From HGM13010 sp934527315 (GTDB lineage: Bacteria > Bacillota > Clostridia > Oscillospirales > Oscillospiraceae), in assembly GCA_934527315.1 (NCBI GenBank), contig CAKTAK010000001.1:1-64000 (forward strand): a DNA stretch of 64,000 nucleotides, read 5' to 3'. The notes below the pieces were generated by a model. It worked only from the letters and a program-made list of their open reading frames with translations, made no database searches and was not told the DNA's origin. How positions within the stretch are numbered: the stretch's first letter is position 1; every line of letters begins with the position of its first letter. Shown one piece after another: positions 57,784 to 64,000 of the stretch. The translations under genes were made by a program, and so were the position numbers.

Positions 57784-59058
57784 TTATTCCACTGTGGGGT
57801 TGACCACGGACATGGCCAGACGCTCTTCGGTCAGATTTTCGGCAATGAACTGGGCACATTCCTCCGGGAACACATCTGCCTGCCATGTGAAGGTGTCCAT
57901 CTGGTTGAATTTGTAGAATGCGCTCTGCGCCAGAGACACGGCCATGCCGTCAAAGTCTTCCAGACCGAAAATCAGAGAGCCCAGAGAGGCATTTTTCACC
58001 CGATCGAACTTTACCTTGTCCAGACCGTTCCGGCGGACTTCATCGGCTGCGGCGAGAATGGCATCATACACAGCCTGAGGCTGACTGCTTTCACCGGCAA
58101 AGAAAATGGTGGCGGTGTTTGCGGAGTAATCGAAATCAATGTCGAAATCCGGGGAGAGAATGTTTTTGCTGTACAGGTCGGCATAGAACCGGGAGGAGCG
58201 GCCAAACAGCGCCTGAAGTGCCAGAGCACCCACGTGTTTCTGATGCATGTGCGCCAGACCGTACAGCTCCGGCTGCACCTTGGCACCAATCATAAACTGG
58301 GGTGCGGAAACGGCCATGTGAGTTTCCGTGTACCGGGTGACCGGGGTCAGCGGTTCTTCCGGACCGTAATCCACAACGGGCTTGGGCAGCTTATCTGCGG
58401 GCAGCAGCTTTTCCGCCATATCCACCACCAGCTGAGGATTCACATTGCCCACCACGGACAAAGCCATATTGGAGGGGGCATAGAACGCCTTGTGGCAGTC
58501 ATACAGCATTTGCGGGGTGATTTCCGCAATGCTTTCTACCGTGCCCGCCACGGAGCAGCGCACCGGGGAATTCTGATACAATGCGGCCAGCAGACGGATA
58601 TACACCTGGAAATCCGGGCTGTCTTCAATCATTCCGATTTCCTGTCCGATGATGCCCCGTTCCTTATTGACGCTCTCTTCCGTGAAGTAAGGGGTGGAAA
58701 CAAAATGGAGCAGCATTTCCAGATTTTCCTCAAAGCGCTTGGTGCTTTCAAAATAGTATGCGGTCATATCCGAGGAAGTGAACGCATTGGGCTGCGCGCC
58801 GTTGGCAGCCAGCATATTCATGGCGTTGCCCTCCGGCAGGTCGAACATTTTATGCTCCAGATAATGGGCAATGCCTGCGGGGGTATCAATCCAGTTGCCG
58901 CCCAGAGAGAATCGACGGTCCGCTCCACCGTAATCCGTTGCGAATGCGGCAAAGGTGCGGTTGAAGTTGGTTTTCGGAAGAACGCGGACGGTCAAGCCGT
59001 TGGGGAGAACTTCCTCGAACAGGGTTTCCTGCACGCTTTTGTAAAGTCTCTGTCTCAT
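57784..59058 (-). CDS. M16-family zinc peptidase (YmfH-like)
   Basis: A 424-residue M16 peptidase with the inverted zinc motif HYLEH (H-x-x-E-H) near residue 66 in AGIAHYLEHKMFDLPEG and the distal Glu in GIIGQEIGMIEDSP. It overlaps the upstream paralogue by four bases. The pair equals the YmfF/YmfH arrangement of Bacillus, in which one subunit is catalytic and the other is not. Confidence 0.93.
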   Translation of the reverse strand: MRQRLYKSVQETLFEEVLPNGLTVRVLPKTNFNRTFAAFATDYGGADRRFSLGGNWIDTPAGIAHYLEHKMFDLPEGNAMNMLAANGAQPNAFTSSDMTAYYFESTKRFEENLEMLLHFVSTPYFTEESVNKERGIIGQEIGMIEDSPDFQVYIRLLAALYQNSPVRCSVAGTVESIAEITPQMLYDCHKAFYAPSNMALSVVGNVNPQLVVDMAEKLLPADKLPKPVVDYGPEEPLTPVTRYTETHMAVSAPQFMIGAKVQPELYGLAHMHQKHVGALALQALFGRSSRFYADLYSKNILSPDFDIDFDYSANTATIFFAGESSQPQAVYDAILAAADEVRRNGLDKVKFDRVKNASLGSLIFGLEDFDGMAVSLAQSAFYKFNQMDTFTWQADVFPEECAQFIAENLTEERLAMSVVNPTVE

Positions 59059-60359
59059 TCTTCCTCGTCCTCCTCTTCCTCGTAGCCGTCGCCTTTCAGG
59101 AAATACACCGCGTCGCAGACAATGGTGCTTGCGGCCTGAATGACGTCCTCACGGGTTACGGCACTGACCTGCTCGGACAGCTCCATGGGGTCGGTGCGGT
59201 CGCCCTGCAGATTGCGGGTGAGCCAGTAATGCTCCAAATCGGCCTCACTGTCCATATAAGTGCGCAGCTCCGCTGCCACGGACCGCCGGGCGGTCTGCAG
59301 CTCTTCATCGGTGAAATCACCGGCCTGCACTGCTTTCAGCTGAGACAGAATCTCGTTCAGCGCGGCATCGTACTTGTCAAAATCAATGCCGGAGGAGACA
59401 ATCATAATGCCTTTGCTCAACACCATCATGGAGGAGGCATAGTAGCACAGAGAAAGCTTTTCCCGGACGTTCATAAACAGCTTCGACGTAACGCAGCCGC
59501 CGAAAATGGCGTTCATCACGTGGAGCGCGGCGGGGTTGGGGTCATCCATGACCTCGCCCAGACGGAAACCGATGGACAGCTTGCCCTGGGTGACGGGCAG
59601 CTCCTCGGTGAAATACCGGGTATTTTCCTCCACGGTGTTCATGCGGATATCCGTACCGATTTCGTAATCGATTTCGCCCCGGGGCAGGTCTTTCAATGTT
59701 TCCAGCAGCAGGTCCCGGAGATATTTGAACCGGCAGGAGCCGCAGTAGAAAATTTCGATGGGGCTGGTTTCCAGCAGATGATGATACTGCTCGGTCAAGG
59801 AGCGGGCGGTGATGGATTCCGTGCTGTCCTCGTCGCCCTGACGGGAAACGGCATAATCCTCATAGCAGCACATCAGCTCAATCAGACGCTGCGTTGCATA
59901 GGACCGCTTATCATTGATGCGGCCCCGGAGACGGTCCAGCTGCTGCTGTTTTTCGTTTTCCACGTAGTCTTCCCGGAACAGACCGTTTTTCATGTCCGGC
60001 TCCAACAGCACTTGGCAGGTCAGACGGACCATATCGTTGAACAGACCCAAGTAGCCGGGCACATACTGCCCGTCCACAAAATCGGAGACCAGACCGATGG
60101 CTTGAATCTCACCCAGTTTCCGGACGGCGGGGGCGATGCTGGCACCGTACAGACGGTCCAGTTCTCCGGACAATTGCTCCATATCCGGGAATTCCCGGGA
60201 ACCCCGGCGGAGTACCCGGGGAATCAGCGCATTGACTGCCGCGGTATCCCGGTCAAGCTGCGTCAGGAGATTGATGCTGAGACAGCCGGTTTTGAATTTG
60301 TCTGTGGTGATGCAAGTCAGCCACACACCGGGCATGATTTCATTTCTGATGAATGTCAT
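59055..60359 (-). CDS. M16-family peptidase-like protein lacking the zinc motif (YmfF-like)
   Basis: A 434-residue M16-fold protein. The region where HxxEH should be reads VLRRGSREFPDMEQLSGELD, without zinc ligands, so it is the non-catalytic subunit. The C-terminus is a poly-glutamate tail (YEEEEDEEE). Start ATG 60359. It probably forms a clamshell heterodimer with the protein encoded at 57784. Confidence 0.9.
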   Translation of the reverse strand: MTFIRNEIMPGVWLTCITTDKFKTGCLSINLLTQLDRDTAAVNALIPRVLRRGSREFPDMEQLSGELDRLYGASIAPAVRKLGEIQAIGLVSDFVDGQYVPGYLGLFNDMVRLTCQVLLEPDMKNGLFREDYVENEKQQQLDRLRGRINDKRSYATQRLIELMCCYEDYAVSRQGDEDSTESITARSLTEQYHHLLETSPIEIFYCGSCRFKYLRDLLLETLKDLPRGEIDYEIGTDIRMNTVEENTRYFTEELPVTQGKLSIGFRLGEVMDDPNPAALHVMNAIFGGCVTSKLFMNVREKLSLCYYASSMMVLSKGIMIVSSGIDFDKYDAALNEILSQLKAVQAGDFTDEELQTARRSVAAELRTYMDSEADLEHYWLTRNLQGDRTDPMELSEQVSAVTREDVIQAASTIVCDAVYFLKGDGYEEEEDEEE

Positions 60360-60420
60360 TCCTTACAATTCCTTTGCTTTCATGTTCCGGGAAAATACCC
60401 CGGTATTTTATATGTTTACC

Positions 60421-60449
60421 ATTATAACATAACAATAGGCAATTGTTAA
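60421..60449 (-). promoter_or_regulatory. Promoter of M16-lgt operon
   Basis: Reverse strand TTAACA (60449-60444), 17-base spacer, TATAAT (60426-60421) with TGT extended -10. Confidence 0.8.
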
Positions 60450-60603
60450 TGAAATCTTTTTGAACAATTTCCCCGGTTTCCGCCGTACGGGGGATTTTTG
60501 CCGCCGGTTGCCCCGTCTTTTTGACGGAATTGATTGAAATGAGAGGATCATTTTCCCGGAACCCGGTGAAGTATACAAAAATGGGGCTGTGAATGGAAAA
60601 CGC

Positions 60604-60632
60604 TTGACAGATAGACGGCCGGGGAGTATAAT
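60604..60632 (+). promoter_or_regulatory. Promoter of ylxM-ffh operon
   Basis: Perfect TTGACA (60604-60609), 17-base spacer, TATAAT (60627-60632), 45 bases before the GTG. Confidence 0.9.
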
Positions 60633-60676
60633 CACTATGCTGTAAAGGAATTGTAATTTACAGCGGAGGTGTTGCA

Positions 60677-61027
60677 GTGACCGATGAAACGGTTTACCGG
60701 ACCATGCTGTTCGACTTTTACGGCGAATTGCTGACCGAAAAACAGCGGGAATATTTCGATCTTCATTACAATGAGGATTACTCTCTGGGCGAGATTGCGG
60801 AGATGTCCGGAATTTCCCGGCAGGGCGTTTGGGATATTATCCGCCGCGCGGAGGAAACTCTGCGGAAAACGGAAGAGAAAACCGGCCTTGTTCATCGGTT
60901 TCAGGAAACGCAGGCGGCCGTGGAGGAAATCCAGAAGTCGCTGGAGGCGCTGATTTCCATGACCCAGGGTCCGGCCAAGGAGTTGGCCGAGGATTTGTCC
61001 GCCCGGGTGCGGAAACTCAAGGAGTAA
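60677..61027 (+). CDS. ylxM: YlxM/p13 family HTH protein
   Basis: A 116-residue DNA-binding-like protein with a sigma-70 region 4 type HTH (YSLGEIAEMSGISRQGVWDI). YlxM associates with the SRP in streptococci and almost always precedes ffh. GTG 60677 follows GGAGG. Three bases separate it from ffh. Confidence 0.93.
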   Translation: MTDETVYRTMLFDFYGELLTEKQREYFDLHYNEDYSLGEIAEMSGISRQGVWDIIRRAEETLRKTEEKTGLVHRFQETQAAVEEIQKSLEALISMTQGPAKELAEDLSARVRKLKE

Positions 61028-61030
61028 CAC

Positions 61031-62434
61031 ATGGCATTTGAAAGCTTATCTGAAAAACTTTCTTCCGCATTCAAAAAGCTGACCGGCAAGGGCCGGCTGA
61101 AAGAGGCTGATGTAAAAGAGGCCATGCGGGAAGTGAAGCTTGCGCTGCTGGAGGCAGACGTAAACTTCAAGGTCGTGAAGGACTTCGTCAAGCGCGTGAC
61201 CGAGCGCGCGGTGGGTACGGACATTCTGGAAAGTCTGAACCCGGCGCAGATGGTCATTAAGATTGTCAACGAAGAACTGATTGCCCTGATGGGCAGCGAC
61301 AGCCAAAAGCTGAATATCTCCAGCAAAACGCCCAGCATTGTGATGCTGGTGGGTTTGCAGGGCGCCGGTAAAACAACCAACGGTGCCAAGCTTGCCGGAT
61401 ATATGAAGCGGCAGGGCAAAAATCCGCTGCTTGTTGCTTGCGACGTGTATCGTCCGGCAGCCATTCAGCAGTTGGAAACCGTGGGCGGCCAGTTGGGCAT
61501 TCCCGTGTTCCAGGAGGGACAGGGCAACCCGGTGGAAATCGCACAGCACGGTATTGAGTACGCCAAACGGCACGGACAGGATCTGGTATTTCTGGATACC
61601 GCCGGCCGTCTGCATATCGACGAAGCGCTGATGGAAGAGCTGGTAACCATCCGGGATACGGTGGAGCCGGCGGAAATCCTGCTGGTGGTGGACGCCATGA
61701 CCGGTCAGGACGCGGTGAACGCAGCCAGCGCATTCGATGAGGCGTTGGGCGTGACCGGCGTTCTGCTCAGTAAGCTGGACGGCGACGCCAGAGGCGGCGC
61801 GGCACTGTCCATTCGGGCGGTGACCGGAAAACCCATTAAGTTCGCCGGTGTGGGCGAAAAACTGGACCAGATTGAGCCGTTCTATCCGGACCGTATGGCA
61901 AGCCGGATTTTGGGCATGGGCGACGTGCTGAGCCTGATTGAAAAGGCGGAGCAGGCACTGGACCAGAAACAGGCTGAGGAAATTGCTCAGCGCATGATGG
62001 AGAACCGTTTCACACTGAATGACTATCTGTCTCAGCTGGAGGCCATTCAGGGCATGGGTTCCCTCAGCGATATTGCGGCCATGATGCCCGGCATTGATGC
62101 CAAGGCACTGGAAGACGCCGACCCGGACGATTCCGTGATGCGCCGCACAAAAGCCATCATTCAGTCCATGACCATGAAGGAGCGGGAGAACCCCGCAATT
62201 CTGAACGCCAGCCGGAAACGGCGCGTGGCTGCCGGTGCAGGCGTAAACGTGGTGGACGTAAACCGCGTCATCAAGCAGTATGATGCCATGGTGCAGATGA
62301 TGAAACAGATGAACGGCGCCGGAAAACGTCAGATGCGCAAGCAGATGAAGAAGAACCAGAAAAAGGGCGGCGGTTCCGTTCCCCCGATGCCCATGGGCGG
62401 CAAGGGCGGTCTGTTCGGCGGACTGTTCAAATAA
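61031..62434 (+). CDS. ffh: Signal recognition particle protein Ffh
   Basis: A 467-residue SRP54: N domain, G domain with P-loop GLQGAGKTTNGAKL, DTAGRLHIDEALM and SKLDGDARGGAALS, and a Met-rich M domain ending GGKGGLFGGLFK. It binds SRP RNA and signal sequences and delivers ribosomes to FtsY. Canonical length and order. Confidence 0.98.
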   Translation: MAFESLSEKLSSAFKKLTGKGRLKEADVKEAMREVKLALLEADVNFKVVKDFVKRVTERAVGTDILESLNPAQMVIKIVNEELIALMGSDSQKLNISSKTPSIVMLVGLQGAGKTTNGAKLAGYMKRQGKNPLLVACDVYRPAAIQQLETVGGQLGIPVFQEGQGNPVEIAQHGIEYAKRHGQDLVFLDTAGRLHIDEALMEELVTIRDTVEPAEILLVVDAMTGQDAVNAASAFDEALGVTGVLLSKLDGDARGGAALSIRAVTGKPIKFAGVGEKLDQIEPFYPDRMASRILGMGDVLSLIEKAEQALDQKQAEEIAQRMMENRFTLNDYLSQLEAIQGMGSLSDIAAMMPGIDAKALEDADPDDSVMRRTKAIIQSMTMKERENPAILNASRKRRVAAGAGVNVVDVNRVIKQYDAMVQMMKQMNGAGKRQMRKQMKKNQKKGGGSVPPMPMGGKGGLFGGLFK

Positions 62435-62498
62435 TTCAGGTGAAAAAGGAATCCTTCCTTTTCCGATAGTGAGATTAAAAACCGGAGGTGAAAAAGAA

Positions 62499-62741
62499 AT
62501 GGTTAAAATCAGACTTCGCAGAATGGGTGCTAAAAAGAATCCCTACTACCGCGTGGTGGTGGCTGATTCTCGTGATCCCCGTGACGGTAAGTTCATCGAA
62601 GAGATCGGCACTTACGATCCCCTGACGACTCCCGCCACGATCAAGATTGATATGGAGCGTGCAAAGTACTGGATCGGCTGCGGCGCTCAGCCCACCGAGA
62701 CCGTCAGAGGACTGCTCAAAAAGGCCGAGGCAGCTGAATAA
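62499..62741 (+). CDS. rpsP: 30S ribosomal protein S16
   Basis: An 80-residue S16: MVKIRLRRMGAKKNPYYRVV and KFIEEIGTYDPLTTP. ATG 62499 follows GGAGGTGAAA and is chosen over an in-frame ATG at 62469. It forms an operon with khpA. Confidence 0.98.
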   Translation: MVKIRLRRMGAKKNPYYRVVVADSRDPRDGKFIEEIGTYDPLTTPATIKIDMERAKYWIGCGAQPTETVRGLLKKAEAAE

Positions 62742-62755
62742 GGAGTTAAACCGGC

Positions 62756-62986
62756 ATGAAAGAACTTTTGACCTATATCGTGCAGAGCCTCGTCGATCAT
62801 CCGGACGAGGTCTCCGTGACCGAGCGCGATGCCGGCGGCGAAACCGTATTTGAGGTGCGCGTGGCTGACGGCGACATGGGCAAGGTCATTGGCCGGCAGG
62901 GCAGAATTGTGAAGGAAATTCGCATTCTGATGAAGGCCGTTGCCCAGCGAAAGGGCAAAAAAGTATCGGTTGAGATACTGGATTGA
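62756..62986 (+). CDS. khpA: KH-domain RNA-binding protein KhpA
   Basis: A 76-residue single KH domain with the GxxG-type loop in VIGRQGRIVKEIR. KhpA dimerises with KhpB/Jag and binds many RNAs in Firmicutes. It sits 14 bases after rpsP, its usual place. Confidence 0.95.
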   Translation: MKELLTYIVQSLVDHPDEVSVTERDAGGETVFEVRVADGDMGKVIGRQGRIVKEIRILMKAVAQRKGKKVSVEILD

Positions 62987-62993
62987 TGTGTGG

Positions 62994-63039
62994 AAGGTGT
63001 CCCAAACACTGCAGTGAGCGGTGTTTCGAGACGCCTTTT
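62994..63039 (+). terminator. Terminator-like hairpin after khpA
   Basis: Outer stem AAGGTGTC/GACGCCTT and inner AAACAC/GTGTTT, followed by TTTT. It may attenuate transcription into rimM-trmD. Confidence 0.75.
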
Positions 63040-63074
63040 CACTATCTATGAACCATTCAAATCGGAAATAAGGA

Positions 63075-63098
63075 ACAGAATCCCGGGATTCTGTTTTT
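63075..63098 (+). terminator. Perfect 20-bp palindrome with T-run
   Basis: ACAGAATCCCGGGATTCTGT followed by TTTT, 24 bases before the rimM start. A second terminator-like element in this 135-bp gap, or an operator. Confidence 0.6.
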
Positions 63099-63121
63099 GT
63101 GATAAAGGCAGGGCGGAGCAA

Positions 63122-63607
63122 ATGAAACAGCAATATTTGGAAGCAGGACAAATTGTGAATACCCACGGAATCCGGGGCGAAGTGCGGGTGATTCCCTGGG
63201 CAGACAGTGCGGAATTTCTCCGGAAGTTCAAAACGCTTTATGTGGACGGAAAACCCTTTGCCGTGGAGCGGTCCGGGGTGCATAAGCAGCAGCTGATAGT
63301 AAAGTTTGCCGGGGTGGACGATATCAACGCGGCCATGCCCTTGAAAGGCAAAACGGTGTGCATCGACCGGGCGGACGCAAAGCTGCCCAAGGGCCGCTTT
63401 TTCATTCAGGATATTCTGGGCGCTCGGGTCTGCACCGAAGAGGGCGAGGAAATCGGCACCCTCACCGATGTGTTGGACCTGCCCGGTGGTCAGGTGTATG
63501 AGGTGAAAGGCGAAACGGAGCATCTGATTCCCGCCGTGCCGGAATTTGTGAAAACCGTAGATGTGGACGGCGGTGTGATTACCGTTCACTTGATTGAGGG
63601 AATGTAA
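63122..63607 (+). CDS. rimM: Ribosome maturation factor RimM
   Basis: A 161-residue RimM: N-terminal YLEAGQIVNTHGIRGEVRV, and the PRC-barrel C-terminal domain EIGTLTDVLDLPGGQVYEVK, then HLIPAVPEFVKTVD. It assists 30S head assembly. The gene precedes trmD by 3 bases. Confidence 0.96.
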   Translation: MKQQYLEAGQIVNTHGIRGEVRVIPWADSAEFLRKFKTLYVDGKPFAVERSGVHKQQLIVKFAGVDDINAAMPLKGKTVCIDRADAKLPKGRFFIQDILGARVCTEEGEEIGTLTDVLDLPGGQVYEVKGETEHLIPAVPEFVKTVDVDGGVITVHLIEGM

Positions 63608-63610
63608 GCC

Positions 63611-64000
63611 ATGCGGATTGACATTCTGACCCTGTTTCCGGACAGCATGCGGGGAGTATTGGGGGAGAGTATCATCGGAAGAGCTGCAAAAAAAGGCATT
63701 CTGGATATTCACTGCACCCAGATTCGGGATTATACGGAAAATAAGCAGATGCAGGTGGACGATTACCCCTACGGCGGCGGTTGGGGCTGCGTGATGATGG
63801 CGCAGCCGCTGAAATCCTGCTTGGACGATGTGATGGAGCAGGCCGGTCCCCGGAAAAGCCGGGTGCTGTATATGTCCCCTCAGGGCAAGCCCTTCAATCA
63901 GGAAGTGGCCAAGCGGCTGGTGCGGGATTATGACCATCTGGTGCTGGTCTGCGGCCATTATGAGGGCGTGGACGAGCGTTTCATCGAAGAATGTGTGGAC
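63611..64000 (+). CDS. trmD: tRNA (guanine-N1)-methyltransferase TrmD, 3' truncated by window end
   Basis: The first 130 residues of TrmD: MRIDILTLFPDSMRGVLGES and the SAM trefoil-knot signature CGHYEGVDERF. It methylates G37 of tRNAs. The usual PYGGGxGMVM reads PYGGGWGCVM, an uncommon variant. The gene runs off the right edge; its missing part cannot be judged. Confidence 0.96.
   Translation, partial: MRIDILTLFPDSMRGVLGESIIGRAAKKGILDIHCTQIRDYTENKQMQVDDYPYGGGWGCVMMAQPLKSCLDDVMEQAGPRKSRVLYMSPQGKPFNQEVAKRLVRDYDHLVLVCGHYEGVDERFIEECVD

Larger units (their letters stand above)
60360..60676. other. Divergent intergenic region between M16 and ylxM units
   Basis: 317 bp. It holds a promoter in each direction (60421-60449 minus, 60604-60632 plus). 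The middle, 60470-60590, has short GC-rich dyads (GTCTTTTTGAC) but no recognised element. Confidence 0.6.

Overview
The window is about 64 kb of chromosome from an anaerobic, Gram-positive, endospore-forming member of the Clostridia, most likely a gut Oscillospiraceae-type organism. The evidence is dipicolinate synthase genes (dpaA-dpaB), a collagen-like spore-surface gene with mother-cell sigma-K type promoters, oxygen-independent ribonucleotide reductase (nrdD/nrdG), a CIRCE-controlled groESL, S-box and fluoride riboswitches, and the ylxM-ffh-rpsP-khpA-rimM-trmD block in Gram-positive order. Family and genus are inference. No rRNA, tRNA, CRISPR array, prophage or complete insertion sequence was seen.

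Layout. 1-312: an exact 75-bp copy of an internal aroE segment abuts the N-terminal part of a divergent LysR regulator; this is an assembly chimera or a rearrangement. 571-9062: an accessory catabolic cluster with shikimate/quinate dehydrogenase, YdiM/YdiN-like importer, sugar-phosphate-isomerase-type TIM barrel (candidate 3-dehydroshikimate dehydratase), a second dehydrogenase, and two large Fe-S/FMN/FAD old-yellow-enzyme reductases. A MITE-like element separates the two reductases. 9182-10903: an XRE regulator, an acyltransferase-fold protein with an eroded active site, and a Nudix hydrolase. 11045-16705: thyA-folA, two FAD oxidoreductases, and dpaA-dpaB. 17027-20774: nrdD behind tandem NrdR boxes, nrdG, and a patatin. 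20857-23249: a CLC-F type fluoride exporter behind a fluoride riboswitch, an unassigned 200-nt structured RNA, and two small conserved genes.

23488-28910: class A PBP, small orphan gene, secreted NlpC/P60 hydrolase, then a glycosyltransferase and collagen-like protein, each with its own sigma-K-like promoter. 29051-35450: metK behind a SAM-I riboswitch, a PAP2-like membrane protein, and a three-gene cls/DHHW/MBOAT operon. 35617-41380: groESL, a lipid kinase, an RNA methyltransferase and a D,D-carboxypeptidase. 41596-48580: comEA, a two-component system, yqeG, M24 peptidase, efp, two zinc-ribbon proteins, and an ECF sigma factor with a membrane partner. 48649-56086: a lipoprotein and an AraC regulator sharing a palindromic operator, an SLH surface protein, an isochorismatase, a PAP2 phosphatase and a MATE pump. 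56303-60359: an operon of two M16 peptidases, lgt and an acidic protein. 60677-64000: the signal-recognition/ribosome-maturation block, cut off inside trmD.

How the genes work together. The first 9 kb looks like an inducible route that imports shikimate or quinate, oxidises it to the enone 3-dehydroshikimate, and then either dehydrates it to protocatechuate or reduces the C=C bond with the adjacent flavoenzymes. The spore genes point to late mother-cell expression. Most of the rest is housekeeping.
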